From NCBI GenBank assembly GCA_020747015.1, contig JAGTJM010000029.1, forward strand, positions 248,001 to 312,000: a DNA stretch of 64,000 nucleotides. Reading direction: 5' to 3'. How positions within the stretch are numbered: position 1 is the stretch's first letter; every line of letters begins with the position of its first letter. The DNA is from Pyrenochaeta sp. MPI-SDFR-AT-0127 (taxonomy: Eukaryota; Ascomycota; Dothideomycetes; Pleosporales; Cucurbitariaceae). Below, in pieces: positions 47,744 to 60,800 of the stretch. The position numbers and the translations under genes are program-made. Below the pieces are notes generated by a model that saw only the letters and a list, made by a program, of their open reading frames with translations, did not search any database and was not told where the DNA came from.

Positions 47744-50704
47744 ATGGGTGGATTTCATTGCTATTGCGCTTTGTGTTCTGGCCCTTTGAGTATGCAGTCC
47801 ATTAGTTTCGGCCAGACTAAGCTGAAGGCATTGGAAAGGAGAAGAAAGAGAGTCGAAGTGCAGAGGAGACGACTTGCCGGCGAAGACGTGCATGAGGATA
47901 ATGTTGGACATGACGGAGATGAGGCGATGGCCGGCATGGAAGATGAAAAGGAGCAGGTTCAAACATTGGATGGAGGCTTAGATAACGCCAGGGATCATAG
48001 CGATGACGAAGAGGAGGACTACGAAGCGTCATCCGAAACTACTTCCTTCTCATCAGAAGATTCTGTAGCCGGCTCCTTCTCCGACAGCGATCCAGATCTA
48101 CATGCAGGTGTCATTCAAGATGTACCTATACCCCCGCCTGAATCCGATAACCAACCCGAAAGTGATCATGATGGCGCCTGGTCCGAAGTCTCCGACTCCT
48201 CCATAAGAGACTTTGAGTCCAACCCCAATGACGAAGAAACAGACAGTATGTACTCCTTTAACGAAAAGCACTCCTTTGATCCCTCTATCCTTAAGACCTC
48301 AGATGCGGCATGGTTAAGTCGTTGCCGTGCTCTCGCATACAACCCTAGCGCTCCAGGGGTAAGTAAGGCGTACATCTCTGGGCGGGGTAGCGACTCAGGC
48401 TACGGAACCTTTGACGTCAAGAAGACCGGAAGAGATCCGAACGATACTGGTAGGAGTGATTTTCCATGCTTTAATGCATACGACCCTGACGAACTCCCTG
48501 GGTTTCCATTTCATGAAGCGTGCTACGACATTCTTGTTAAGAGCTTGGGATATGAACACCAGAAATTGGTGAACAAGGATGTGCTCTACAGCGTTATGAG
48601 TCAGCACATTGAAAGAGGTAGATCTGCTCTTGATTTGGATTACGAGCTAGAAGGAGATTTGGAACAGTACTTCAGCTGTTGCCCGGGCGAGGAAGTGAGA
48701 TATTCCAATATCTGAGATCTAGAGAAACAGAAAGTGCTAACAGAGAGTTTAGTACTCGGTATGCGATCCAGCACCAAACCCTGGGCTGATCCAATCACTG
48801 CAAAGCATGATGCCCTCTAGGCTCTTTGGTGGTTTTTCGGGACCGATGTCTCTTGCGCACAAAGTTCAGAATGACCCTCTGGCTGTGCTACCATATGATA
48901 TCCTGGATGGTATCATCACTCGTTTATCAACTGAAGATACTCTGTCGCTCATGTCAGCATCGTGGAATATTCTTAACGCAACACGCGACAATACTTTTTG
49001 GAAACACATGCTGCGTACCCGCATTGCACCCTGGTTTCCTGGACTGTATGAGCAATTCACCGCCACGACTTTTCCCGACACCTTCGACTTCAAGGCCCTT
49101 TTCCTCTGGCTTAACAAGATAACAATGCCAGAGTTTGGTCTCACTGGCCCACTAATGGGCATCGCAAACCGCCGACGCATCTGGACCACGTGTCAAGAGC
49201 TTGTCCCATTGTACCATGAAAAAGCCAATCCGCCCAAGCATGCAGAGCCCGAGGATGCAGAATCCAAAGAAATCCTCGATAGTGCTGTCTCGCTGCACAT
49301 GCCCATAGTGCTCTACCCACAACCGCAAGAAACACAAACGACGTCTGTGCAATTCCTGCGCTCCTGGAACGAGCTCGCACATCAGGCATGCGACTTTGAC
49401 ACGTACTGGAACTCCAATGGAGCCTTGGTCGGCATCGCGGTTACTTTCAACTCTCAGCAGCGTGTCTTTGGGAGCACAAATGGAAGAGCAGGTCGATCCT
49501 TACATATCCCTCGTGGCGAGTGGATCAGCGAAATTGTCGTCTCTATCAGCCAGGTTACGCTCAGCGAGCAGCGAAACAGATACGTTTGGATACCGTTTAT
49601 GGATGGACGTCCTGTCGAGGAAGCGGGGATTCGCGAGATGAGGGTATGTTCCTTCACGGGTTTGATTTGCCCAAAGTCGATATGGCTTGAATCGAACAGA
49701 TTGTTAGCTAATCAAAGCGCAGGTCACTTTGACATCTGGGAAGAAAAAGTACTTGATGGGTTCATCCTACCAAACGAAAAGCCAGCGCTCCTTTGCCGTG
49801 CTGAAGGGCATGTGTCTTGTAGGTTTGACAGGCCAGATTGCTGCTGTAAGTCAAATCCTAATATACACCTCAAAGCATCATTTCTCAGTAATAACAGAAC
49901 GGCACTATCTCGCGCCTCGGCCTCCTGCAAGCTCCCCATCCCTATTCCTCGACCACCAGGCAACCTTCCTACACACCAGCACAGAAGCTCCTCTGGGCTC
50001 CCTCCGCTGCAAGCGTCCTCTATTCCAAAAAGGGCGCATGCGCACCGATCTGGGCTCACCCAACATGTCATCTCCATACCTTCCCAAGCTACCGCTTCGA
50101 TGCCGGCGACATCCCGTCCGACATGTTGCCACGCGAAGTCCTTCTCTGGGCCGAGTTCCCTTCACACTACAAATACCTCAGCCGCATATCCTGCTTCCAA
50201 GTCGCGCAGCGCGTCGAAGGCGGCGAGGAAGAGTCGTCGCAAACTCGATACATCGTCGGTATTCAACCAGGCAAAGTGCACGCCCATGGTACATCGGCAC
50301 ACATCGGCACGGGCGGTCCTGTGCCAGCCCAACACGCAGATTGGCTCAAGGTGCAGGACGCGTCAGAGCTCAAGATCCATAAATCCCTGAAACCCTTTGA
50401 AGAAGCTGATATGAGCCATTTCGCAATCGATGGGCCGGGCGGAGAGGTGGTCACAGAAGTCCATATGAGCAATGACATGAATGCTATAAAGCTGAGGACG
50501 AATCGAGAGAGGGAGTGTTACTGGGGCGAGGGGAATAAGACAGATTGGGTTATCAAACACGCAGCAGAAGGAGAGGTCATCGTAGGGCTGAGCTGTTGTT
50601 TTGGCCGACTTGGGGGTTGGAGTTGGAGTGCTAAAAAGTACAGTCACTGGCAACTAAGTGACGTTGGTGTCGTGACAATGAAAATGGACTCGGAGAAAGC
50701 ATAG
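47744..50704 (+). CDS. large F-box protein
   Basis: Four exons: 47744-48694, 48753-49643, 49723-49845 and 49898-50704; introns of 58, 79 and 52 nt with GTGAGA, GTATGT and GTAAGT donors; all phases match; 923 residues. The start ATG (CATCATGGG) gives GGFHCYCALCSGP, a Cys/His motif common at the start of large fungal F-box proteins. Next is a long acidic Ser-rich stretch (about 55-170), then the F-box at about 358-400: DPLAVLPYDILDGIITRLST. The C-terminal half includes WNSNGALVGIAVTFNSQQRVFGS and WISEIVVSISQ, resembling a beta-sandwich domain, and ends in GWSWSAKKYSHWQLSDVGVV. It is probably an SCF ubiquitin-ligase adaptor; the substrate is unknown. Confidence 0.85.
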
Positions 50705-51007
50705 AAAGTCTATAATACTAAAGTTCAATTGGATATATAAGATCTAGTGTTGTGGCGGTATAGGTTGGTATATTCTGTATCCGTTCGATATAAAAGGGGT
50801 CAGAGCTCCGCAGAGAGATGAAAAATGCTTCAACGCATGATGCAGGCTGAAAGACACCCAGTGAAAGATTGCTTTTTGGACTTGATCGTTGGCTTTATTT
50901 CCAGATGCCTATTGCGTGAGGTGTAAGCTTTGGTCCCCTGACCCAAATGCTTCCATGTATTGAGGAAAGGAGACATCAATGTGCGATATCTCATCATGCA
51001 CGAAGGT
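50705..51007. other. convergent 3' spacer
   Basis: 303 bases between the stops of the F-box and oxysterol-binding genes, AT-rich and probably shared 3' UTR. Nothing else was seen. Confidence 0.6.
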
Positions 51008-53156
51008 CTATGATTGTGCATCGTGAAACTCGTCCTCTTCCAATGTGTCACTATCCTTTCTCTTTAATAAGTCATTGGCATGCGATTCTTCCTTGGGATT
51101 CGAATGGAGTAGTCTGCTGGGTGGTAACTCCTGCGCAATCTTGGCTTTCGTATCAGGTGAGATATCTTTGTCTGGAGATTTGGGAGTTTGGAACGGGAGT
51201 GTAGGCGGGTTGTTGGGGTCGGTTGTGTTAATATCTCTGGGCAGCGATATTCGGTGTATTGGCCCATCTGCTTGGGCATTGGCTGGGCGATCAGATGGAT
51301 CATCAAGGTCGATGAGGTTTCCAACACTCTGTTGCTGCTGGGTAGGGTGAGCTGGATGAATAGTATGAGCAGGTGCTCCCTCTTGTACAGACTGATTACT
51401 TTGGACTGGACGCAGACTGTTTGCCCGTGATGGGATATTGAATTGTCTTTCTGGCTTCTGTCCTGGTAGTATGGCGTGGATTTGCAAAATCTGCTTGACC
51501 TGCTCTTCTGGAGTCTTCCCATCGCTGTTTTCTATTAGCTTTCATCTTCGGCAGTTCAATGGTACAGTCACTGACACTTTCGCGTTGATGATCCAGTCTA
51601 GATCTTCTTCTCCTTCATCGCTTCCGCTATGGCCACCTTGTACTCGTCGAAAAAGTTGCGGATGCCAGTCAATACCCTCGTTGTTTCTCTTTGCAGCTTC
51701 CTCTCGCTGCCTATCTTCGATCTTGGCCTTTGCCTCTGTTGCCGCCTCCTGATCTCTTCGTTTTACAGCTTCGGTAGTGTCATGCCAGAGTCGTTGCGAT
51801 TCTCGCTCCTCCTGTTCTTCTAGTGGTCGAGCTGTCGGTGGTGTGTGTTTAGTGTGCGCGGCATCGAAAAGAAGTTCCTTCTTGCCCGTCTGCACAAATT
51901 GGTCAGTTTACTTTACACACACTACCGTGATATAGAAAGAGCGAAAAAGCTTACAGTCAGATCCTTGATATACATCTCCTCGTTCCAGAGACCCGACAGC
52001 TCATAGAGATTCTTGCCATACGAATCTTTGATGAAGCCACCAATAGCATTGTATGTCCCGCTAAAGTAACCCTTGGTCTTGAATTCAAGATCAGCGCTAA
52101 GTCCAGTTTCTGGGCACTTGATAAAAGCGTGATCGCCGAGTTCGTACTTCATGGTGCCGAAGAGGATGCCGCGCGCATACATGTTTGGTTGTGTGACAAA
52201 GCTGTATCTCAGTGAGTCCCTCGTTTTTCCAATAACTTTTTTCATGTCACGTACAAGCGCTCGCCAGTGTTGAGTAGTCGTAAAATAGCGATACCCTCCA
52301 TCATACTGGCTGCAGAGTTTCCTAGAAACTTGCTTCTGGGTTTCAATGTCCCATCTATGCGAATGTGGTGCTCGGGCGCCATGAAGAAATAGCTCGATTT
52401 GGGGGGATGATGCGACGTTTGTTCAGCAATGTAGTATCCTTTGGTGCCATCTGGATAGTCCCAATAGCTCGTGAATATCTCACCAAGGATTGGATTGAGT
52501 GGTTTCTTCACTCCCCTGCGCTCATGTCAGTCGCTGCCCTTGGATTTGCTATGGCGTTGAATATGCATACGGAGGTTTGATGTGCCAACCGCTAAGGTAG
52601 AACTTGGTAACAGCCACGAATCGTTGTATCGGGTCTTCGATTTTGGTAATAGGGAGCATGGTTTCGGGATGGGCCATGAAGCTGTTTCAAGTATCAGCAC
52701 TATAATTTGCTCTTGGAAATGCCCTGAGTTTTGCAACCATACTTTGTTATACGTTCCAGCATCGATCGTGGCTCGAGGATGAATGTAGGCAGAGTTACTC
52801 TGCTCAAGTCGGCGCCTGGTCGCAGTTGTGATATGATGTGCATGAGCACTGCATCGCCATGTTAGCCAGCCCCTCTAGGACTCGTATATCTTCCTTTTTT
52901 TGGCAGCGAAACATACTGTTGCCCTGTTCCGAGTCCATGACAGTCTCGTCCTGGGCGGTAGTTTCTTCGCCATGATGTCCTCGTGTCTCGTCTATTGATG
53001 ATCCGCGACTGCCTGTTTGGTCACAAGTATTTGCGTCAGCACTCAGGCACAATCCATAGTCTGTTCTGGAGAAGATTCGGTACATCCGGAGAACAGGGAA
53101 TACGCACTTGTCAGCGAGGCTCTCCGCCTATGGGAAACTCCAGGTAAATGCGGCAT
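51008..53156 (-). CDS. oxysterol-binding protein (ORP/Osh family)
   Basis: Sterol/PI4P exchange protein working at membrane contacts. Eight exons: 53156-53108, 53012-52917, 52848-52743, 52681-52571, 52515-52255, 52201-51955, 51889-51576, 51524-51008; 1701 nt, 566 residues, all junctions in phase. The start is MPHLPGVSHRRRASL in a 49-nt first exon. The ORD opens LMHIISQLRPGADLSRVTLP and TFILEPRSMLERI. The family fingerprint is EQTSHHPP (about 152-159; usual form EQVSHHPP), with the His pair that binds PI4P phosphate. GVKKPLNPILGE and PNMYARGILFG follow the family pattern. The C-terminus carries a coiled, charged segment (EEQEERESQRLWHD) and then a Pro/Gln-rich tail of about 170 residues. No PH or ankyrin domain is present, so it is a short ORP with an extra tail. 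Confidence 0.92.
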
Positions 53157-53711
53157 CGCGGGTATATTGGGCGCAGCAAGAGGTGGAGAAGCAAATAAAA
53201 GGGCAAAAAGACACTATGAGAGATGCGAATCTCGAACAGGCAGCGAGGTACCGGCGTGAGCTGTCAAGTGGTCTCGGTGACGCGGTTGGACTTGAGCTCC
53301 GTGCCTAGCGATGACGATGGTCTCAGAAATTAGCGACCCCACCTTGAAGGGCTTGTTCCTGGCAAACAGCAGCGGGTAAACGACAGTGTTCACGCGCACA
53401 ACGGGTTTTAGGTGATTGAGAGGATCTTTGCAACATTGTCAGGGCGCGTACTAGGGTCTTTCAGGTGACCATTACTCTATCAAATGCCTGGCGCAGCTTC
53501 TTCCAAGCAAATGCCCCGCAATCGGCAGTCTTCGAGCGCATTCGCAAATAAGCCTGAGCTGCCAACGGCACGGCTCGGATCACGCAGGCTTTCCGTGGAG
53601 TGAGGCTGCAGCGTGAGCACACGTTTATCATCAAGGGCGTGTCTCTGGATCTTTTCGCATGGTCCACGACCCGTGCCCCGCCAACAAGCTCCATGTCTTC
53701 CGCATATCCAC
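53157..53711. other. intergenic upstream of the OSBP gene
   Basis: 555 bases. An 84-codon minus frame (53715-53461) is not supported. It holds the OSBP promoter and the PNC1 3' UTR. Confidence 0.5.
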
Positions 53712-54464
53712 TCAACTATGTGCCGATGCCGTCCATGTCTGAGTCTTCACCTTCTGCACTACTCCATCGTCCTTGGCTATGACTGCGACACCGGCCTTCT
53801 CGTACTCCCTGTACACCTGCTCAAGCGTAGATGGGTCTACCGCCTTGGTGGCCTCACCGATGACCCAGGTCTTGAAGCCGTTCTTCTGCGCATCGAGAGC
53901 CGTGTACTTGACGCAGTAGTCTGCTGCCAGCCCAGCAACAAACACGTCTGTGACCGCTGCCTCCCGGAGAGTGTCTGCTAAACCACTTTGTGCGACACAT
54001 GGATTTGTGAATGGGTCTGCAAACGCAGAGTACATTTCCACACGCTTGTCCTGACCCTTTTCGACTATCCGGTCAACCTTGCTGATATCTAGCTCTGGCA
54101 GCAGCTCAGAGCCCTTTGTGCCCTGAACGCAATGATCAGGCCACAGCCTAGTTTCCTGTGACTCGTCTGGATTCAGCGGATTCTTGATGATGATCATCGA
54201 TTCAAAGGGCTTGTTGTTCGGCGCAGGATGGTTTGAGGCAAACGATATGTGGTCCTGGGGGTGGAAGTCCCTGGTCGCAATCTTGAGCGCAAACGGGAGG
54301 GCGAGAAGGTCGTTGATGGCGGGCACGATGTCGCGGCCGCCAGTGACTGCGAGTGATCCATTCTAGGCGGATTAGCAACATGCGTTTGATGCCTACAACT
54401 AACTTACTGGAGGACAAAAGTCCTCTTGGACGTCGACGACGACGAGTGCGGGCTTGAAAGCCAT
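53712..54464 (-). CDS. PNC1: nicotinamidase
   Basis: Hydrolyses nicotinamide to nicotinic acid and ammonia in the NAD+ salvage pathway, and so relieves sirtuins of nicotinamide inhibition. Two exons, 54464-54408 and 54362-53712, with a 45-nt intron (GTAAGT...CCTAG); 235 residues. The cysteine-hydrolase triad is visible: Asp11 (VVVDVQEDF), Lys121 (VEKGQD) and Cys169 (LAADYCVKYTA). The metal site is also present: Asp51 and His53 (RDFHPQDH) with His96 (WPDHCVQGT). Length and motif order are those of fungal Pnc1. It is divergent from COX4 over a 396-base gap. Confidence 0.95.
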
Positions 54465-54860
54465 CCTAGAGTTGTGTTGAAGAGTGCAGCTGTGACAATT
54501 AGTGCAACTTGTCACTCCCGCGAGGCGGCTTTGGCACTGGGTGGTGGTAGCGAGGGCACGAAAGCTTTGCAGACGTCACGCCTACAAGGGATTCACTATT
54601 GCATAAGTAGGTGTAAGTGTGTAGAATCAAGTGCAGCCTAGATCATCATGCTGCGGCTCGCTTGCAGGCGTCAGGAACGAGCAATGGATGAATCAATCAC
54701 GGCCGCAAGGCTGCAGGGAGCCTTAGCGGCTGGCAGCGTTACTCATCAAAAAGAATGCCAAGCCCAAAGCTCTCGGGTGATCCAACGTCCACTTCACCAC
54801 AGCAACCTTTAAGCTCGACACCCACGCTCCCCCTCTCCGCTCCGCCCAATTGCTCTCCAA
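54465..54860. promoter_or_regulatory. divergent promoter PNC1 / COX4
   Basis: 396 bases between outward start codons. C-rich leader-like sequence precedes the COX4 ATG. No gene is present. Confidence 0.55.
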
Positions 54861-55720
54861 ATGTTTGTCCAGCGCTCCGCCATTGCCGCGGCAAGGCGAG
54901 TGGCCCCCCGCGCCCTCGCCCGACGCACCTTCACCACCACCTTCGTCCGCCGTAGGTCACGACTGGAGCCATCGTACGATGTACCATTGACACCATTGCA
55001 GGCGATGTGAACGAGAAGGCTACTGCAGACAAGGAGGCTGGCCACTCTGCCGGCGCTCCCAGTATCCTGCAGGGCTACAAGAAGCTTGACGGTTCGTGTT
55101 GCGCCCGCACCCAGGTTTTCCGCGCTGCCGAGCTATATCCCGGTTATGGCTTTGCGCACTGAGGGCAGTTGCTAATGGTTGCTGGAACACAGAGATCAAG
55201 ACGGATGCGGATCTGCTGCCACCTGGTGCGCAGCCTGGTACCGTTCCCACCGATGCCGAACAAGCCACCGGTCTCGAGCGTCTCGAAATTTTGGGAAAGA
55301 TGCAGGGCGTTGATATCTTCGACATGAGGCCATTGGATGCCAGCCGTCTCGGTACGTCATCACCACCGCCAAATCGTGACGCACAATGATCTGTTGGAAA
55401 TTTTTGCGATGGCAGTGGCGTGATGCTGACGGATTACAGGTACGATGGAGGAGCCCATCACGGTCAACTCGGCCGGTGAGGAGCAGTACGTTGGCTGCAC
55501 TGGGTACCCAGTCGACTCGCACGGCGTTCTCTGGATCACTCTTACCCGCGATGAGCCCAAGTCTCGCTGCATGGAGTGCGGCTCGGTCTACAAGATGCAC
55601 TACGTTGGCCCTGCTCACGATGCCCACGGACATGACGACCACGGCCACCACGAAGTGAACAAATACCCCAAGCCAAAGAACATGGCTGATTTCATCAAGC
55701 CCGAGTACCAGGAACTATAG
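54861..55720 (+). CDS. COX4: cytochrome c oxidase subunit IV (yeast Cox4 / animal COX5B)
   Basis: Nuclear-encoded, zinc-binding subunit of respiratory complex IV in the mitochondrial inner membrane. Four exons: 54861-54951, 55002-55091, 55193-55351 and 55440-55720; introns of 50, 101 and 88 nt; phases match; 206 residues. The Arg/Ala-rich N-terminus MFVQRSAIAAARRVAPRALA is a typical mitochondrial presequence. The core includes LERLEILGKMQGVDIFDMRP, then the zinc-site cysteines CTGYPVDSHGVLWITL and RCMECGSVYKM. A His/Asp-rich run HDAHGHDDHGHHEVNKYPKP precedes the end. The first intron uses GTAGGT and the second GTTCGT, less common donors, but the frame and homology leave no alternative. Confidence 0.94.
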
Positions 55721-55867
55721 GTTGGGAGACTTTTAGAGAAGCCGTTCTGTATCTATACGGTCAGACCATGTAGCATAGTCGAGATGGAGAATTCCTTTTG
55801 ATCGAGTCATGTGCCCTTGTTCATGTTTGTGCATCATTTCCACCGTGGCATGAGAGCATCTTCGATC

Positions 55868-56946
55868 TCATGACCCCTTAAGCGCAATTATGCCCAGGAC
55901 CACACTCTCCATCTCCTTCCTCTCGTCTCGGGCAGGCGCTGCACCATTCACAATCACGCCCCTTTTGACCTTTTTCCCCGCATCCCCACTAAGCTTGTAC
56001 ATTTTCCTTAGCTTGTCAAGGTCACACCACGCTCCCAACTCGTCTCCTGCCTCGCCAATCTCTACACTCGTCCCCTGCACCACATGTCCCAAATGCCGAC
56101 TTACACTTTCCCTCGACACAGACTCGGCCACGGCCCCCTCAGCCGTAATGGACAGCTTGACGGCGATTAGAGATGAAGTGGAGTCAGTCAAGCCAAACTT
56201 TTTGTACGACTCGCCAATATTGTTGTTGGGCGAGAGCCTGAACACGAGCTCCGAGTGGGGCGTGCGCGTCTTCTGCCGCGAGGTGAGGAAGCTGTGCAGT
56301 GCAAGAAATGTGGCTGAGAGAAGGTGTTGTGGGGAAAGGATCTAGATTGATTTTGTTAGTTGGTGATTAAGTTTCCAGATACGAGACATGTAATGTGTGT
56401 GCGCGTTGGGGGTTTTTTTTATCGATGTTGTATCGATGTCGCCATAGCATTGTGCATGGGCGTTTTGGTTTCCAAGACTGATAAGGGAGATGAGTAGGAA
56501 CTCCCCCAAGAGCGCGGCGCTAATGTAACAGCAATGTAACATCAATAAAGATGTTTTGGACTCAAATCCAAGTCCTGTATAAAACTTTATGGAAGCGGAG
56601 GAAGGCGCTATCAAATGTGATGAGTGAATTGGGTTGGGGGGCAAATAAAGCCACTCACGTGTATACGAAGAGTGTGCCCTGATGGCTTCTGAAAACGGCC
56701 GTGGAGGAGGGGACCTCAGGCCATAGTCGAGGGGGAAAAAGCAAAATGAATACACTTGACTGGCCGGATGGATGGATGCTGAAGATCACTTACCATGGAG
56801 GCATCCAGGAAGGCATAGTCAAAGTCAGGATTGGCTTCTAGAAGTTGGGTGCGAAGATATGCAGCATTGGTCACGTCTTTGAACAAGGCGACATGGACTG
56901 GATAGGCGTGGTAGTGCGGTAGTGTAAAGGTCCGTATGGATGCCAT
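55868..56946 (-). CDS. CGI121: EKC/KEOPS complex subunit CGI121
   Basis: Subunit of the KEOPS/EKC complex, which makes the N6-threonylcarbamoyl-adenosine modification of tRNA and affects telomeres; Cgi121 helps recruit tRNA. Two exons, 56946-56794 and 56341-55868, joined by a 452-nt intron (GTAAGT...ATCTAG); 208 residues. Exon 1 reads HVALFKDVTNAAYLRTQLLE and FDYAFLDASM. Exon 2 starts ILSPQHLLSATFLAL and contains TPHSELVFRLSPNNNIGESY and KKFGL, which are the family's conserved blocks. The intron is far longer than its neighbours', and its interior has no coding pattern I can confirm, so an extra small exon is possible but not needed. Confidence 0.9.
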
Positions 56947-57819
56947 TGGCGGCAGACGAGTATGATTGCGTGGATCGGCGTATTGGAGGTGGTGATGGGC
57001 GCCGAGGCACGGACAGGGTGTTTGATGGAAACTTGGGCGAGAGGCGAGGGGGGGTGAGCACCGGTCAATGGTTGTTTTTTCTGGTGCTGTTGCAGGAGGC
57101 GGCGGGGGCGTCGAGTGAGGCGAAACCGTTGTGTGTCAAATGGGTGCTTGGGTGCGTGTGCCGGGCGTCGAGGGCGCAGGATGGCTCACAGGCAAGCTTT
57201 CCGCTCAACCTGCATTACTTGGTGGTTGAGTCGTCCATGGGCGCGGCCGCTTTGGGGCGTGGCGGGGACGGCCAAGGCATGTCTTGGACGCTTGATCCAA
57301 CAAGTGCCTCGACGGGCTGGCAGAGGGAGGGCGGCGGCGAATCAGCGCGCAGCTGCATGTCGATCGGTAGGGCAGACCCCAAGCTGGCCTGGGGCGTCAG
57401 TGCGAATTTCTTGACAGCGGTCCAGCGATCCAAGGTTTCAGGGCGGGCGGCGGCCAATGGCGAGGGCGCCGGCGAGGGCAACAGCTGAATGTGGACGGGA
57501 ATGGGGTCCGTTCCCATGAGTCGCCGAGGACGCTGCACTCGTTCACCTTGACCAGCGCACCCTGAATGCAGCGTCTGCGCGCGCGACTCTTCAATGCCCG
57601 CGTCCTCAACATCAACCGCTGCATCCCCACACTCGCTGCCCGCCGTGGTTTCTTGCGCGACCCTCGTTGCATGTGCCCGTCCACCAGGCCTCGCCGGCAT
57701 GCTTCCCGAGTCTGACAGGTAGCGACCGAGCGACCGAGCGACCAAGCCACCAGAGGCCCGCCGACCGTCCCTGCGTGCTTGCAGCTCGTCATCCTGCGGA
57801 ACATACCGACTCCTCCAAC
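56947..57819. promoter_or_regulatory. divergent upstream region CGI121 / Zn2Cys6 gene
   Basis: 873 GC-rich bases. Long overlapping frames on both strands (for example 182 codons at 56940-57488 plus) are typical of GC-rich DNA and have no family features. Part is probably the long leader of the transcription-factor gene. Confidence 0.5.
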
Positions 57820-60800
57820 ATGGCCCCAAAGAGGAGCGCCTCCGACGACGAAGCGAGCCTCGTCAGCAAGATACAACGAATTGAACACGCCCTGCCCACC
57901 AGTCCGCACCAGCGACTGCCCAACAACGACTTCTCCGGCTCCGTCAAGAGGAAGCTTGCCGACTCGAAGCGGACCGGCCAGGCCTGCGACCGCTGCAAGG
58001 TATGTCTGTCCCACGCTCGACGTGATGCCCCGCCGCCTCTGTCCTTGCAGAGCTGCTCAATTGAGCTTCGCAGCGCTTTGCTGGCTCTTCATCAAAGGGC
58101 CCAGAGTTGCTTTTCTGCCTCATGTAACCGCTGTTGCGCGCTGTCAACCCCGGCGCGCATCACGCCGGAAGGATTCGCACGACGCGACTGCGCGTCGCGA
58201 GCCGAGCACGACCGCAAGGCAGCACGCCAGCGTCTGCAAATGCGCGTGCATTTGCTCTTGAAGAAAACGAAAATGCTACATTGTGACTGACTGGCGCTGC
58301 ACAGGTCCGCAAGATTCGCTGCGATGGCCGACCTGAAGGATGCACACCATGCGAGCAGAACAGAACGCCGTGTCGCACAACGGATCGAATCACCGGGCGC
58401 GCCACGGTTCGAGGTCACGCCGAGGCCTTGGAGTCGGAACTCTCCTATCTACGAAATCAGAATGCAGACCTGCATGCACAGTTGAAGGAATTGGGTGTAG
58501 AGCCGCGGGCTTCGTCTGCCTACAGCTCCATGCAAACCCCTAGCGTGCCATATGATAATCAAACCTGGTCAGATACGCCCCGCCGGACAAGCGCATCACC
58601 ACTCCAGGGCTATGCCCCCGCCAGCGGTCTGGGAAAGATCGACTTCCAGTCGCTGCCTGACTTCAAGCACGGCTCCATCGGCGACAACTATCTCGGTGTC
58701 GCGGCAGGAGACTCGCTGCTGAGCCATATCAAAGGCACGTCACTATCAGTCTTCGGCACCGAGGTCGACATCACAGACTTCATGACGGACGAGGCCGAGT
58801 ATGAAAACTCCGCCATGTCGTATACAACCTTGGTCAAGGTCTCTTTGGGAGGGGGCCAGGTGGAGCCCCCTCCACTGCCTCAGTACCCGGGACTGAAAGA
58901 GTATGCCATGTGGTACTTGCGCTCGATGAACCCATATACCATGCTCATTTCAAAACCCGACTTTATGGATTTGGTAAGACATGTTCAATCCGTGGCCTGT
59001 TCAACGACTGACCAAAACAGATATGGAGGTTTGGAAACGATAAAAGCTTCACCCCTACTGCCCCCCAAATTGTGACTGTCCACATGATGCTGGCAACGAT
59101 TCAATATCAGATAGCGACTCGAAATAACCAGCAGAGTGCGCTATTGGAAGAATCACATGCGCATTACCTGTACGCTCTCAGCTTCTACAAGCAGCTGCTC
59201 CATGGACACCACACATTGGAAGACGTAAAGGCTTTGGCCATGATATGCCACCACCTACGCAACTTCCCCAAACCTGGTGCCGCCTGGATCCTGACCTCGA
59301 TCACATATCTGTTTGCCATCGAGCTTGGATTACATCGCTCTGCCAGTGCGTGGGCAGACGGCACTGGGAAGTGGAGTAAGCTGGACATCGAGATGAGGAA
59401 GCGAGTCTTCTGGACTCTTCACGCACTCCAGGTGAATCTGAACGGAAAGCTTGGAAGGCCAATGCCAGTCAGCAACGAGGACATTGACGTCGAATTCCCT
59501 GAGCCCATGAACGATTGCTTGCCGGGCGAGGAAACGAGTCTGGACCTGTACCATCAATGCTCATTCCGAGTGGGCATACAGATCGCAAAGTACACGGTGT
59601 GGGAATTGGAGCTTTACAAGACCATCTATGCAGTGCGCCACTCTCCACGCGCATATGCAGACAACTTGAAACGACTGGAGGCGGGCATCCAGCAGTGGAA
59701 AGACGAGCTGCCCTACGAGCTGCAAGACCCTGCTCGCGCGTCGGCAGACACTCACATCTTTGCCCTGTACCTCGAATACTGGTACCAATCATACATTCTT
59801 CAACTTCATCATCCAGCCGTCTGCCGATCAACCGACGCTGCCATTCTCAGTTCAAATCTGGACAAGTGTTTGGATGCGTCGCAGAAGATGTTGCTCAACT
59901 GCACCGAGATGATGCACAAGAAGAGCCTGGACATCCCTTGGATCAACACGGTGGTCTTCATCGCGGCAATATTTACAACACTCTTCATCTCAACAATGCG
60001 GAAAGAGCACCTAACACCGGTGGATATGACAAAGCTGAAGGGCGACATGGCAATCTGGGTCAATGTTCTTGGCGAATGCGACCACTTCCTCGGTAAGTCA
60101 TCTTCAGCGCTCCAGACTCATCTCCAGATTCAGGCGTGCGGTCGTAGAACGATGCGATCAAGTCCAGCGTCCACTAATACCTGATAGGCTCTGAAGACAG
60201 GCTGAGAAGCGCCATCTCAAAGATTATTGAGCAATCGTTGAGCAATATCAACGACAACATTGTTAAGCGGACTGCGACCGAATCACTAGCCCGCGTAGCC
60301 CTGCAGACTCCTCAGCATTCGTCAACTCCCACCCCTGTATACGATAATGCAGTATACCGGGAGCACTACGCGACTGCAGCTAGTGGCTCGACTGATCCAA
60401 CTCTTACTCCCCAGACATCGGCTTATAGTAGCTTAACAGCGGGTGCTTCACACCCATACAATATTGGAAACACTCTACCAGTGCCGCAACAAAGCAGCAC
60501 TTCGTATGACCAGCAGCCGTACAGCAGTGGTGACGAAACGGGCATGAACCCAACCCATGCGGCAGCCCTAGCAGCAGCAGCCTCAAGTACATCACAACCT
60601 TCAAGCGACACGTACACATACGCGACCAATCATGCCCCGGTGAACAATAGCGGACAGCCTGCATACACGGCCAACGGCTTTACACCGCAAGATTGGCGCC
60701 AATGGACAAGAACGTATATGCAGCCGCAAGTAGGCCAACCAGGCGAGTACCTAAATACAGCAACAACACTTATGACTCTGGGTCGAGGCGAGTCCCAAGG

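Noticed and set aside
56940..57829. Long frames on both strands upstream of the Zn2Cys6 gene.
   Set aside because: They overlap each other in GC-rich DNA with low-complexity Arg/Gly/Ala content; more likely promoter and leader sequence.
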